From Clostridiales bacterium VE202-21 (GTDB lineage Bacteria; Bacillota; Clostridia; Lachnospirales; Lachnospiraceae), in contig BAIF02000072.1 in assembly GCA_000509105.1 (NCBI GenBank), positions 1-42,036 on the forward strand: a DNA stretch of 42,036 bases. Reading direction: 5' to 3'. Position 1 is the first letter of the stretch. Each line of letters opens with the position of its first letter. Positions 1 through 8,585 of the stretch are shown here, piece after piece. Under the pieces are notes generated by a model. It was given only the letters and a program-made list of their open reading frames with translations. It was not told where the DNA came from and ran no database searches. The position numbers were made by a program, and so were the translations under genes.

Positions 1-55
1 GCAAGCCGTCCATGTCCGCATTTTGCAACGGCATATGTGCACTTGGACGGCTTGC
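1..55. repeat. Hairpin with long loop at the window edge
   Basis: Arms 1-12 and 44-55 pair perfectly over 12 bases (arm GCAAGCCGTCCA), enclosing a loop of about 31 bases that has weak self-pairing of its own. It lies 67 bases beyond the stop codon of the minus-strand dnaK-like gene. No clear T tract follows on either strand, so it may be a terminator of this gene or of a gene outside the window. The left edge of the window may cut off more of it. Confidence 0.45.
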
Positions 56-122
56 GGAGATCCCTTCTTTTCGCGACCCCCTTCTGCCCATCCCTACCCG
101 GAAAAGAAAATCTGCTTGGGCT

Positions 123-1889
123 TTAGGAAAGCAGCTCCGCCGCTGATCTCTCCAAAGTTTCCCTGGCGGCCCTGATTTCTCCGGCCTGCTGATCGGTAAT
201 TTTTTCAATGGTTGTCTTTCCAAGCAGTTTCTGAAGAGTATTCAGGTCGGCTTTGATCTGTTTGTACTCGGTCTTCTCCATATCTTTTTTAGAATCTTTC
301 AGGCTTTGGCTTACCTGGAATGCAAGCTTTTCCGCTTCGTTACGGATATCAATGTTTTCCTGACGTTTGTTGTCCTGGCTCTCATAAAATCTGGCGTCGG
401 CCATGGCCTTCTGTATCTCAGCCTCGGACAGATTGGAGCTGGACGTGATTGTAATCTGCTGTTGTTTGCCGGTACCCAGGTCTTTAGCAGACACGTTGAC
501 GATTCCATTTGCATCAATATCAAAGGTGACTTCAATCTGTGGAACTCCGGCAGGGGCACGCTTGATCCCCGATAGTTTAAAATTGCCGAGCAGCTTATTG
601 TCGCGTGTAAATTTACGCTCACCCTGATAGATTTTAACATCTACAGAAGTCTGAAAGTTAGCGGCGGTTGTATAAATGTTGCTTTTCCTTGTGGGAATAG
701 CCGAATTCTTAGGAATCAGTACATTTGCCACGCCTCCCACTGTTTCAATGGAAAGAGAGAGCGGTGTGACATCCATGAGAATAATTTCCGAAGCGGAAGA
801 GCCTGCTGCCAGTGCCGCGCCCCCGCTGAGCTTTTCTGCCTGGACTGCCGCTCCCAGGGCAACACATTCGTCCGGGTTCAGGGACTTCGAGGGCTCAAGG
901 CCTGTCAGCTGCTTTACTTTATTCTGGACTGCGGGAATCCGTGTGGAGCCTCCCACCATAATGACCTTACTGAGGTCGGCTGCACGAATGCCGGCATCTT
1001 TCAGGGCGGTATTCACCGGGCCTGCTGTCCGCTCCACCAGGTCGCTGGTCAGCTCCTCAAACTGTGCGCGGGTAATGGTCATCTGCAGATGTTTTGGCTC
1101 GCCCTTCTTATCTGTTGTGATAAACGGCAGATTGATATCTGTCTGTGCCGCAGAAGAAAGGCTGATTTTTGCTCTTGCAGATTCCTCCCGGACTCTTTGA
1201 AGCGCAGAAAAATCTTTTTCCAGATTAATCCGTTCCTGCTTTTTATAGGTCTTAACGATATAGTCTGTCAGGCGCTGGTCAAAATCATCGCCGCCCAGGT
1301 GATTATCCCCATTGGTGGCAAGCACTTCGATGACCTGGTTTCCGATTTCAATAATAGAAACATCGAATGTTCCGCCGCCGAAATCGTATATCATAATCTT
1401 CTGAGGCTCCCCGTTATCAAGCCCATATGCAAGGGCAGCAGAGGTTGGTTCATTGATAATACGCAGTACGTTCAGGCCCGCTATCCTTCCTGCATCCTTG
1501 GTTGCCTGGCGCTGGGAATCACTGAAATAGGCAGGCGCCGTAATGACTGCATCCGTAACGGGCTGGCCGAGATATTGCTCTGCGTCTTTTTTTAGCTTCA
1601 TTAATATGATGGAGGAGATCTCCTGAGGGGAATAATCCTTTCCGTCAATGCGGGCACGGTAGTCCGTACCCATGTGGCGTTTAATGGAAGAAATGGTTCT
1701 TGTGGGATTCAGCGCATACTGCCTTTTGGCGCTTTCTCCGACAAGGCGTTCGCCGTCATTCTTAAAAGCGACGATGGACGGAGTGGTTCGCATACCTTCC
1801 GCATTGGCGATCACCACGGGCTTACCGCCTTCGATTGCTGCAACACAGCTGTTCGTAGTTCCTAAATCAATACCGATTGCTCTGGACAT
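123..1889 (-). CDS. dnaK: DnaK-type Hsp70 chaperone (stand-alone paralogue)
   Basis: This is an ATP-dependent cytosolic chaperone of 588 residues. It shows the three Hsp70 ATPase signatures in order: [12 protein letters not shown] near residue 6, [13 protein letters not shown] near 168, and [12 protein letters not shown] near 315. The beta-sandwich substrate domain ([13 protein letters not shown] onward) and a helical lid follow. It is about 20-50 residues shorter than usual DnaK, and the glycine-rich acidic C-terminal tail is missing. An AAGGAAGG ribosome site lies just before the start. Unlike the housekeeping gene it has no grpE, dnaJ or hrcA neighbour here, and I see no CIRCE-like inverted repeat upstream. 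It is therefore probably a second, specialised copy (inference). The family call is very secure; the role of this copy is not known. Confidence 0.95.
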   Translation of the reverse strand: MSRAIGIDLGTTNSCVAAIEGGKPVVIANAEGMRTTPSIVAFKNDGERLVGESAKRQYALNPTRTISSIKRHMGTDYRARIDGKDYSPQEISSIILMKLKKDAEQYLGQPVTDAVITAPAYFSDSQRQATKDAGRIAGLNVLRIINEPTSAALAYGLDNGEPQKIMIYDFGGGTFDVSIIEIGNQVIEVLATNGDNHLGGDDFDQRLTDYIVKTYKKQERINLEKDFSALQRVREESARAKISLSSAAQTDINLPFITTDKKGEPKHLQMTITRAQFEELTSDLVERTAGPVNTALKDAGIRAADLSKVIMVGGSTRIPAVQNKVKQLTGLEPSKSLNPDECVALGAAVQAEKLSGGAALAAGSSASEIILMDVTPLSLSIETVGGVANVLIPKNSAIPTRKSNIYTTAANFQTSVDVKIYQGERKFTRDNKLLGNFKLSGIKRAPAGVPQIEVTFDIDANGIVNVSAKDLGTGKQQQITITSSSNLSEAEIQKAMADARFYESQDNKRQENIDIRNEAEKLAFQVSQSLKDSKKDMEKTEYKQIKADLNTLQKLLGKTTIEKITDQQAGEIRAARETLERSAAELLS

Positions 1890-2265
1890 AGTAAATCCTT
1901 CCTTTTCTCTATGGTTGTTTTTGAGTATAACGGCAAAATATGTCGGGAATGTGATTGGTTCCTAAAAAAAGAGTAAAATGTGAAACTAGTAATTGTATAA
2001 TAATTAACTGCCGCATAAGCCGGCTTAAATTTCCGATAGCACTGCTCCACAAGCCTCAGCGCAGCCCACTACGCTTGTGTTTGCGGAGCAGCACTCTCAA
2101 AAATGTGTCTCAGCTTATGAATCAGCTGGTTATTTTACGATGTACTAGAGACGGATTGCCAGATGTGGCGGCCGGTGATATGCTTATATTTAGAAGTTGG
2201 ATGTGGTGTATGAAGGTGAGTAGACACTGAATTACAAGATTATATGAGAAATGAGGATTATATAA
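1890..2265. other. Intergenic region with a hairpin and no convincing gene
   Basis: This is the spacer between the divergent dnaK-like and mazG-like genes. A TATACT-like -10 for the minus-strand gene lies at about 1924-1929, but I found no good -35. A bulged hairpin at 2042-2091 is described separately. The 91-codon frame at 1955-2230 has no ribosome site and no recognisable motifs, so I do not call it a gene. Confidence 0.5.
2042..2091. repeat. Bulged hairpin with conserved loop, copy 1
   Basis: Arms 2042-2054 and 2073-2091 form 13 base pairs, with a six-base bulge (2079-2084) on the right arm. The loop carries CTCAGCGCAGCCCA at 2055-2068. The same 14 bases, with one change, are the loop of another hairpin at 5012-5049 whose stem sequence is different. 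A shared loop on different stems suggests a small dispersed element or a structured RNA motif. Confidence 0.5.
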
Positions 2266-2598
2266 ATGAAAGACAAAGTTACAACATTGGCGGAGATTAA
2301 GGAGTATATTCAGGAGTTTTCAGACGCCCGGGGCTGGCGTAAAGATCAGAACGCTAAGGATCTTGTGATGGCTCTCACCGTTGAGGCAGCAGAACTTGCG
2401 GAAATATTTATGTGGCTTCATTCTGATGAAGCGGACAGTGTAAAGGAAGAACCCCGGGAATTTGAACATCTGCAGGAAGAGATCGCCGATGTCTTCTGGT
2501 ATCTCTGCCGGATATGTAAACACTTTGACATCGATCTGGCACGGGCGGTGGAAGACAAAGCAGAAAAGAATGCAGAGAAATATCCGGCTCGGAAATAG
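2266..2598 (+). CDS. MazG-like nucleotide pyrophosphohydrolase
   Basis: This 110-residue all-alpha protein would cleave a nucleoside triphosphate to the monophosphate and pyrophosphate, clearing unusual or excess nucleotides. The metal-binding pattern of the MazG/dCTPase family is visible: EAAELAE near residue 44 and EEIADVFWYL near 72, the EExxE...ExxD arrangement that binds magnesium. The length fits the short RS21-C6-like single-domain members rather than full MazG (about 260 residues). The gene stands alone. A degraded AraC-family gene fragment on the opposite strand overlaps its 3' end. The substrate cannot be told from sequence. Confidence 0.88.
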   Translation: MKDKVTTLAEIKEYIQEFSDARGWRKDQNAKDLVMALTVEAAELAEIFMWLHSDEADSVKEEPREFEHLQEEIADVFWYLCRICKHFDIDLARAVEDKAEKNAEKYPARK

Positions 2599-2705
2599 GT
2601 AGGCGTGCATCCCATATACTTTCTAAACACCGAAGAAAAAGGATTACTTGAGGAAAAGTTCAACTGGTAGGCCACATCTGTAACCGTATTCTTCGGATCC
2701 TTCAG
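2589..2705 (-). pseudogene. Remnant of an AraC-family regulator (C-terminal HTH)
   Basis: On the minus strand about 35 codons read KNTVTDVAYQLNFSSS and then SSVFRKYMGCTPTYFR. This matches the second helix-turn-helix of AraC/XylS regulators (the usual form is SITDIA..GFSSSSYFSRVFKKYTGMTPSEYR). No N-terminal part or start codon can be found upstream, where 2726-2758 is a hairpin. The frame then runs on into sequence antisense to the mazG-like gene. I read it as the decayed 3' end of a regulator, perhaps once serving the beta-galactosidase gene next door. The match is to the family pattern only. Confidence 0.7.
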
Positions 2706-2725
2706 TACCGGAGCAGTATAAAACA

Positions 2726-2758
2726 GGCATGTCAGAAGTCCGGGATTTCTGACATGCC
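2726..2758. terminator. Intrinsic terminator-like hairpin
   Basis: A perfect 12-base-pair stem (GGCATGTCAGAA, 2726-2737, with 2747-2758) and a nine-base loop are followed by CATTTATTTAT on the plus strand and TGTTTTAT on the minus strand. It probably ends transcription of the mazG-like gene and may act in both directions. Confidence 0.7.
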
Positions 2759-2952
2759 CATTTATTTATAAATGTTCGGATTTCTCTCTTTTCGCTCCGT
2801 TTACGATTCTGTAAAATAGATAGGGAGAAGAAATTTTGTTTCTCAAACCCTGAGGGCATGCCGCAGTTCATGTTCTTGGGAAAAAACTACTATACCAGTA
2901 CATCGTAAAATTAATAACGGGCAACTTATGCAGGAAACGGAGAAGTGGAGTT

Positions 2953-5004
2953 ATGAAGAAAAAGCAGAATTTTCAATGGAACAAAATGACAATGGGAGTG
3001 TGCTATTATCCCGAGCACTGGGATAAAGCGCTGTGGGAAGCGGATTTAACACGGATGCTGGATATCGGGATTACAGTAATTCGTATTGCGGAGTTTGCGT
3101 GGAATAAATTTGAACCGGAGGAAGGACGCTTTACGTTTACATTTTTTGATGATTTTTTAGAACTGTGCCAGGGGAAGGGAATGAAAGTCATATTTGGAAC
3201 CCCCACAGCAACGCCGCCGGCATGGCTGACGGAAAAATATCCGGAAGTACTGAACAGCAGCATGGAGGGCGTTTTGTACCGCCATGGCGGCAGAAGGCAT
3301 TATAATTATAATGCGCCGGTATACAGGGAACTGTCAGCAAGAGTGGTAACGGAAATTGCGGCACATTATGGCGGGCATCCGGCGATTGTGGGATGGCAGA
3401 TTGACAATGAGCTGAACTGTGAGGTTTCCGAATTCTATTCCGATGCGGATTCTGAAGCATTCCGTGTATTTCTGAAGGAGAAATATAAGACACTGGATGC
3501 TTTGAATGAAGCATGGGGAACTGTATTCTGGAATCAGACCTATACACAATGGGAACAGATTTATGTGCCGCGGCCAACACTGAGCAGAGCTGTGAACCCA
3601 CATATGCATCTGGATTATTACCGGTTTATTTCCCACAGTACACTTTCCTTTTGCAGCATGCAGGCGGAGATCATCCGTAAGTATAAAAAGCCGGAAGATT
3701 TTGTTATGACGAACGGAATGTTCGACCATGTGGATAACCATCGGATGATGGAAGAATGCCTGGATGTATATATGTATGATTCTTACCCCAGTTTTGCTTA
3801 TGGATTGGACCGGGAACCGCTGAAATCACAGGACCTGAATGACAGGAAGTGGTCTAAGCATCTGACAGAAGTGCGGTCAGTCTGCCCGCATTTTGGAATT
3901 ATGGAGCAGCAGGCTGGGGCCAACGGCTGGACAACCCGGATGGAAGGGCCGGCTCCGCACCCGGGGCAGCTGACGCTCTGGGCAATGCAGAGTGTGGCAC
4001 ATGGCGCGGATTTTATATCATTTTTTCGGTGGCGTACCTGCACGTTTGGAACCGAAATGTACTGGCATGGAATCTTAGATTATGATAACAGGGATAATCG
4101 GAAACTGGCGGAAGTAAAGGATTTTTATAAAAAACTTCAGACACTGGAACCTCTATGCGGGGCAGATTATGTGGCTGGTTTTGCTGTTTTAAAGGATTAC
4201 GATAATGTACTGGACGCAGAAGTGGACGTATGGCATGAAAGAATCGGCAAGTATAGTGAAAATGAAATTTTTGCTGCAGCAGAAAAGTCCCATACCCCTT
4301 ATGATGTTGTTTATCTGCAGCACGGCAGCGAACTGGATGAGCTGAAACGGTATCCGGTTTTATTCTATCCGCATCCGGTTATCGCGAATAAGAGGCGTGT
4401 GGAATTATTGAAGCTTTATGTGGAACAGGGCGGTACGCTGATTATCGGCTGCAGGGCCGGGTATAAGGACATGAATGGAAGATGTGTGATGGAACCGCAG
4501 CCGGGGCTTTTTGCAAAGCTGACAGGTTCTGATATAAAAGAATATACCTTTACAAGTCCTGCGGAGGTACCGGTCTATGCAGATTGGAATGGCCGTGAAA
4601 TGGAGATGCCTGTATTTAACGATATTATGGAGCCTGCCGGCGGCAAAGTGCTTGCTGCTTACAAAAACAGTTATTATGCGGGAAAAGCGGCTTTCATAGA
4701 ACACCATGTGGGAAACGGAAAAGTATTGCATCTTGGAAGTGCTTTTTCACGGGAAAATGTAAAAATGCTGCTGGAATATACGAATGTCTCGGAACCATTT
4801 GCTGAACTGGTAAACGCAGGGGAGGATGTGGAGCTTATCATGCGCAGGAAGGATGGCAGAAGTTTCCTGTTTGTTTTGAACTTTTGCGCAGAGGAAGCTG
4901 TGGTTGAACTAAAGCAGAAGATGCCGCTATTGTATACGGGAGAATGGCAGGAGGGACGGCAGGTTATTCCGGCTTTTGGGACAGCGGTTTATGAGGTGGG
5001 GTAG
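2953..5004 (+). CDS. GH42 beta-galactosidase
   Basis: This 683-residue cytoplasmic enzyme should remove terminal beta-linked galactose from oligosaccharides. It begins with the family hallmark GVCYYPEHW near residue 16. The predicted acid/base is Glu153 in GWQIDNELNCE and the nucleophile is Glu318 in FGIMEQQAGANGW. The N-terminal TIM barrel is followed by a trimerisation region (about 400-610) and a short C-terminal beta domain. There is no signal peptide, so substrates must first be imported. A ribosome site (GGAG) precedes the ATG. The gene is single, followed by a hairpin, and faces a broken AraC regulator. Galactose removal from lactose, galacto-oligosaccharides or xyloglucan side chains are all possible. 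Confidence 0.95.
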   Translation: MKKKQNFQWNKMTMGVCYYPEHWDKALWEADLTRMLDIGITVIRIAEFAWNKFEPEEGRFTFTFFDDFLELCQGKGMKVIFGTPTATPPAWLTEKYPEVLNSSMEGVLYRHGGRRHYNYNAPVYRELSARVVTEIAAHYGGHPAIVGWQIDNELNCEVSEFYSDADSEAFRVFLKEKYKTLDALNEAWGTVFWNQTYTQWEQIYVPRPTLSRAVNPHMHLDYYRFISHSTLSFCSMQAEIIRKYKKPEDFVMTNGMFDHVDNHRMMEECLDVYMYDSYPSFAYGLDREPLKSQDLNDRKWSKHLTEVRSVCPHFGIMEQQAGANGWTTRMEGPAPHPGQLTLWAMQSVAHGADFISFFRWRTCTFGTEMYWHGILDYDNRDNRKLAEVKDFYKKLQTLEPLCGADYVAGFAVLKDYDNVLDAEVDVWHERIGKYSENEIFAAAEKSHTPYDVVYLQHGSELDELKRYPVLFYPHPVIANKRRVELLKLYVEQGGTLIIGCRAGYKDMNGRCVMEPQPGLFAKLTGSDIKEYTFTSPAEVPVYADWNGREMEMPVFNDIMEPAGGKVLAAYKNSYYAGKAAFIEHHVGNGKVLHLGSAFSRENVKMLLEYTNVSEPFAELVNAGEDVELIMRRKDGRSFLFVLNFCAEEAVVELKQKMPLLYTGEWQEGRQVIPAFGTAVYEVG

Positions 5005-5011
5005 GGAGGCA

Positions 5012-5049
5012 TTGCGCCCCGGGTCTCAGCACAGCCCAATGGAGCGCAA
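5012..5049. repeat. Hairpin with conserved loop, copy 2
   Basis: Arms 5012-5020 and 5041-5049 form a nine-base stem with one mismatch just beyond the GH42 stop codon. The loop contains CTCAGCACAGCCCA at 5025-5038, which is 13 of 14 identical to the loop of the 2042-2091 hairpin. No T tract follows, so it is not a typical intrinsic terminator. Confidence 0.5.
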
Positions 5050-5092
5050 ATATGAATACATACGGGAAAAGTTTGAGGATTCATAAAGCCAT

Positions 5093-6030
5093 TTACAGTT
5101 TACACGTATTCCATATGCGGGACAGAACAAAAGCCGCCTGTTCAAATGAATACCGGTTCTGTATATTGTCAGTAGGGAGAGCTGCGCCAACCGGGCGCGG
5201 CTTTTCCAGCTTTTTTCGATACTCTTTTACACTGCACCCAAGGTTTCTCATGAACATCTGATTGAGGTACCTGCTGCTGGAGAATCCTGTCTCAAGCAGA
5301 CGTCCAGAATTGGCAGATCGGATTTTGAGATTAACTGGAAGGCGTGCTCGAACCGGATATTATTCAGATATTCCTGAAAGGAAATCCCCAGCATCTGCGT
5401 GATGAAATGCGAAGCATGATAGGTGGTGATATTCTCCAGGCCGGCGATATCCTGCAGGGCAATATGTTCCATATAGTGTTCTGAGATGTAGTCTGTGATC
5501 CGGTTCAGGCGCTTGGAGTTGTTTTTGGCGGTGGCGGATTCTTTTTCACTCGCAATTGTATACTTCGTTCTTGTCAGCAGCTGGTAAATGGCTTCCAGAA
5601 GCAGGCTGGAGCATTTGATGGCATTGTGCGCGGAAGAAGAAAAATAGGAAGCAGCACAGGACAGCAAAGTCTGGTACAGAGCGTCATGCAGTTCACCGTT
5701 TCGGATGATATTGTTATCGAAACGAAGGAAACCGAGCTGATAATCAATTCTGCGGTAAAAGTCGGGATGAATCTGAAACGCAAGTATTTGGTTCTGACTG
5801 CCATGATTAAAAAAAGAATGTATCTGATACCTGTTGATAATATAAATATCCCCGGCATGCAGTTCATGCTGTTTAAACTCTGTGAAAAGTGTAAGGCTCC
5901 CATCCAGAAGAATGCCGATTTCCAGGTCTCCGTGCCCGTGAGGACTGCGGGCAGTCATTTCTACCAGAAAGATTTCCAGATAGTTCATCGTTGTATGCTG
6001 TACGATTTCAAATTCCTCTTTTTTTAACAT
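5093..6030 (-). pseudogene. AraC-family transcriptional regulator, frameshifted
   Basis: The frame starting at 6030 (AAGGAG ribosome site 11 bases upstream) encodes a cupin-like sensor domain (about residues 1-140, with GHGDLEIGILL and HAGDIYIIN) and the first AraC helix-turn-helix (ALQDIAGLENITTYHASHF). It then stops early at 5248 in a non-family tail. Removing one base of phase near 5294 restores the second HTH (TGFSSSRYLNQMFMRNLGCS then VKEYRKKL) and runs to a stop at 5093. The repaired protein would be 312 residues, normal for the family. A single lost G in CTTG(G)AGACA explains the break. It may be a real mutation or a sequence error. It probably regulated the flanking GH42 gene or the isomerase operon. 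Confidence 0.85.
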
Positions 6031-6320
6031 GTCTTCATTCTCCTTGAAATACATTTTATCAATAAAGTAGATAAGATTCCTGTCTATGCAGGCGGCGGGC
6101 AGGTAAGTGACAAATACTCCGCTGCTCACTGCGGGGGCTCTGGCTTTATGATACACCACGTGAAAACAATAAACAACAAAAAAAATCGCAACATAGTCAT
6201 TTTCCAGCCTGCTGTCTCTGATATAAATAAGATATAGCAGTTAAGGGCCTGCGGCATTCCCATAATTAGCACTTATAATAGCGCCAAAGCCCATTTTTAT
6301 GAAAGCGAGGAAAAATTATT
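6031..6320. promoter_or_regulatory. Divergent spacer with promoter elements
   Basis: This is the regulatory region between the AraC-type gene and the isomerase operon. A good -10 (TATAAT, 6274-6279) lies 41 bases before the isomerase start, but the matching -35 is poor. That would fit a promoter needing an activator such as the adjacent AraC protein (inference). GCGAGG at about 6304-6309 serves as ribosome site. I see no gene here. Confidence 0.4.
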
Positions 6321-7352
6321 ATGACGAAATTCAAATTTTCAGTTGGTCCCTGGAATGTACATACGGGAGCAGATTCTTATGGTCCGGCAACAAGAAGGGA
6401 CATTCCGGCAGAGGAGAAGTACAAAAGGTTTGCAGAACTGGGGTTTTCCGCAGTGCAGTTCCACGATGACGATGCAGTGCCGAACATCAATGATTACACG
6501 GAAGAGGAAATCAAAGAGAAGGCGCGCGAACTGAAGAAAACACTGGACAAATACGATCTGAAGGCAGAATTTGTCGCTCCGCGCCTCTGGATGGATGATC
6601 ACACGCAGGACGGCGGATTCATGAGCACATCTGAAAAAGACAGAGAGTATGCGATGTGGAGGGCTTACCGCTCGATAGATATCGCCAACGAACTTGGCTG
6701 TGATATGATTGTGCTCTGGCTTGCAAGAGAGGGAACGCTGTGTGCAGAGTCAAAATCTCCGGTCTGGGCAACAAAGATGCTGGTGGAGGCAATTAATAAG
6801 ATGCTGGAATATGACCCGAAGATCCGTGTCTGCATCGAGCCGAAGCCAAATGAGCCGATTGACAGAAGCATCTGCGGAACAATGGGACATGTCATGGCTG
6901 TTTCTGCGGCTACGATAGATCCGGCTCGTGTAGGCGGTAATCTGGAGAGTGCACACGCAATTCTGGCAGGGCTGGATCCGGCCAATGAGATTGGATTTGC
7001 GATGGCAATGGGAAAACTGATGACCGTGCATCTGAATGACCAGAACGGAATCCGTTATGACCAGGACAAATCATTTGGCGTCGAGAATCTGCGCGCTGCA
7101 TTCAATCAGGTCAAGGTCCTGAAGGAAAATGGTTATGGGGAGAACGGAGAGTATGTCGGTCTCGATGTCAAGGCGATGAGGACGACAAAGGATGAGGACA
7201 GCTATAAGCATCTGGAAAATAGCCTGAAGATATTTAAGGCTCTGGAAGAAAAGGTGGATAAGTTCGATTATGATTTCCAGAAAAAATGTGTTGATAACAG
7301 AGATTTTGAGGCGCTGGAAATGTATGTGATGAATCTTCTGATGGGAATCTAA
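6321..7352 (+). CDS. Xylose-isomerase-like TIM-barrel protein
   Basis: This 343-residue protein resembles the short (class I, actinobacterial-type) xylose/glucose isomerases that interconvert aldose and ketose sugars with two divalent metals. Visible family signatures are FSVGPWNVHTGADSYGPATR near the N-terminus, FHDDDAVP, and the metal-ligand set: Glu173 and Lys175 in CIEPKPNEP, Glu209 and His212 in GGNLESAH, and the aspartates of HLNDQ and IRYDQDKSFG. It is about 45 residues shorter than typical class I enzymes and unlike the longer clostridial XylA. It heads an operon with a PfkB kinase and a class II aldolase, which suggests isomerisation is the first step of a sugar pathway. Xylose is the obvious substrate, but another aldose is possible. 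Confidence 0.85.
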   Translation: MTKFKFSVGPWNVHTGADSYGPATRRDIPAEEKYKRFAELGFSAVQFHDDDAVPNINDYTEEEIKEKARELKKTLDKYDLKAEFVAPRLWMDDHTQDGGFMSTSEKDREYAMWRAYRSIDIANELGCDMIVLWLAREGTLCAESKSPVWATKMLVEAINKMLEYDPKIRVCIEPKPNEPIDRSICGTMGHVMAVSAATIDPARVGGNLESAHAILAGLDPANEIGFAMAMGKLMTVHLNDQNGIRYDQDKSFGVENLRAAFNQVKVLKENGYGENGEYVGLDVKAMRTTKDEDSYKHLENSLKIFKALEEKVDKFDYDFQKKCVDNRDFEALEMYVMNLLMGI

Positions 7353-7373
7353 TAAGTCTTGACACAAAAAACA

Positions 7374-7393
7374 GGGAGATCAAAAGGTCTCCC
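7374..7393 (+). promoter_or_regulatory. Intercistronic hairpin between isomerase and kinase genes
   Basis: An eight-base-pair stem (GGGAGATC with GGTCTCCC, one G-U pair) closes an AAAA tetraloop, and ATTTTCC follows. It sits in the 78-base gap before the kinase start. It could be a partial terminator or an RNA-stability element that sets the ratio of isomerase to kinase. Confidence 0.55.
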
Positions 7394-7430
7394 ATTTTCC
7401 GTATTAGAAAAAGAAAGACAGGAGGCAGCT

Positions 7431-8555
7431 ATGAAGAAAAAAGTAATCGCAGCCGGACATATTTGTCTGGATATCACGCCGGTATTCCCTGATAAAAAGG
7501 TAAAGCAGTTAAGCGAGACACTCTCTCCGGGCAGTCTGATACAGATGGGGCAGGCGGACGTACACACTGGCGGGGCCGTAGCCAACACCGGACTGGCAAT
7601 GAAGATACTCGGTGCGGATGTTACTTTGATGGGGAAGATCGGAAAAGATGCATTTGGCGATATGGTATATAATATTTTAAAGAAATATGATGCAGAGGCG
7701 GGAATGATTTTATCAGACAAGGAATCTACATCCTATACGGTAATCCTGGCAGTTCCGGGAATTGACCGCATCTTTCTTCATAATTCAGGAGCAAACCATT
7801 CCTTCCGGGCATCGGACATTCCTCAGAAAGCTTTAGAGGAAGCGGCGTTGTTTCATTTTGGTTATCCTCCGCTGATGAGATCTATGTATGAAAATGACGG
7901 AGCGGAATTGGTGGAAATAATGAAACGTGCAAAAGCGGCGGGTGCAGCAACTTCACTTGATATGGCGGCTGTAGATCCTGATGCGCAAGCCGGCAGGGCT
8001 GACTGGGAGAAGATTCTGGAATGTGTCATGCCTTTTGTGGACTTTTTTGTGCCCAGCGTGGAAGAACTTTGTTTTATGCTGGATAAGAAACGTTACGAAC
8101 AATGGCAGGAAAGGGCTTCGGGGAAGGACATCACAGAGGTTCTGGACATCGAAAAAGATATAAAACCCCTGGGAAGACAATGCATGGAATTCGGTGCCAA
8201 AGTCCTTCTGATCAAATGTGGCGCGCCTGGGATGTATTATAAAACCGCGGGCCGGAGGGCACTCCTGAATATTGGAAACCGGGTGGGGCTGGATTTAAAC
8301 AGCTGGGCAGACAAAGAAGGGTTTGAAAAGAGTTATGTGCCGGAGTGTATCCTTTCCGGTACCGGGGCCGGGGATACGAGCATCGCTGCATTTTTGACTG
8401 CCATGCTGGAAGGATATCCGCTGGAGAAAACGCTGCAGCTGTCGACGGCAACCGGGGCTTCCTGCGTGGCGGCCTATGATGCTTTGAGCGGATTGCAGAC
8501 TTTTGACGAACTGGAACAGAAAATAAATGCCGGATGGCACAAAATAGGGTCATAA
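7431..8555 (+). CDS. PfkB/ribokinase-family carbohydrate kinase
   Basis: This 374-residue protein would transfer phosphate from ATP to a sugar or ketose. The ATG at 7431 is chosen because GGAGG lies just upstream; the longer open frame from 7359 has no ribosome site. The PfkB pattern is clear: AAGHICLDI at the N-terminus, the substrate-binding GGAVANTGLAMKILG near residue 45, and the C-terminal signature GTGAGDTSIAAFL with catalytic Asp315. An insertion around residues 215-250 makes it somewhat longer than ribokinase (about 310). Lying between an aldose isomerase and a class II aldolase, it probably phosphorylates the ketose before cleavage. Whether position 1 or another carbon is phosphorylated is unknown. 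Confidence 0.9.
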   Translation: MKKKVIAAGHICLDITPVFPDKKVKQLSETLSPGSLIQMGQADVHTGGAVANTGLAMKILGADVTLMGKIGKDAFGDMVYNILKKYDAEAGMILSDKESTSYTVILAVPGIDRIFLHNSGANHSFRASDIPQKALEEAALFHFGYPPLMRSMYENDGAELVEIMKRAKAAGAATSLDMAAVDPDAQAGRADWEKILECVMPFVDFFVPSVEELCFMLDKKRYEQWQERASGKDITEVLDIEKDIKPLGRQCMEFGAKVLLIKCGAPGMYYKTAGRRALLNIGNRVGLDLNSWADKEGFEKSYVPECILSGTGAGDTSIAAFLTAMLEGYPLEKTLQLSTATGASCVAAYDALSGLQTFDELEQKINAGWHKIGS

Positions 8556-8585
8556 AATGATCTAATAAAAATTAGGAGGCGGAAT

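Noticed and set aside
1955..2230. 91-codon frame between dnaK-like and mazG-like genes
   Set aside because: It has no ribosome site, runs through a hairpin and shows no protein motifs.
5052..5261. 69-codon plus-strand frame opposite the AraC gene
   Set aside because: It is antisense to the frameshifted C-terminus of the AraC regulator and has no family pattern.
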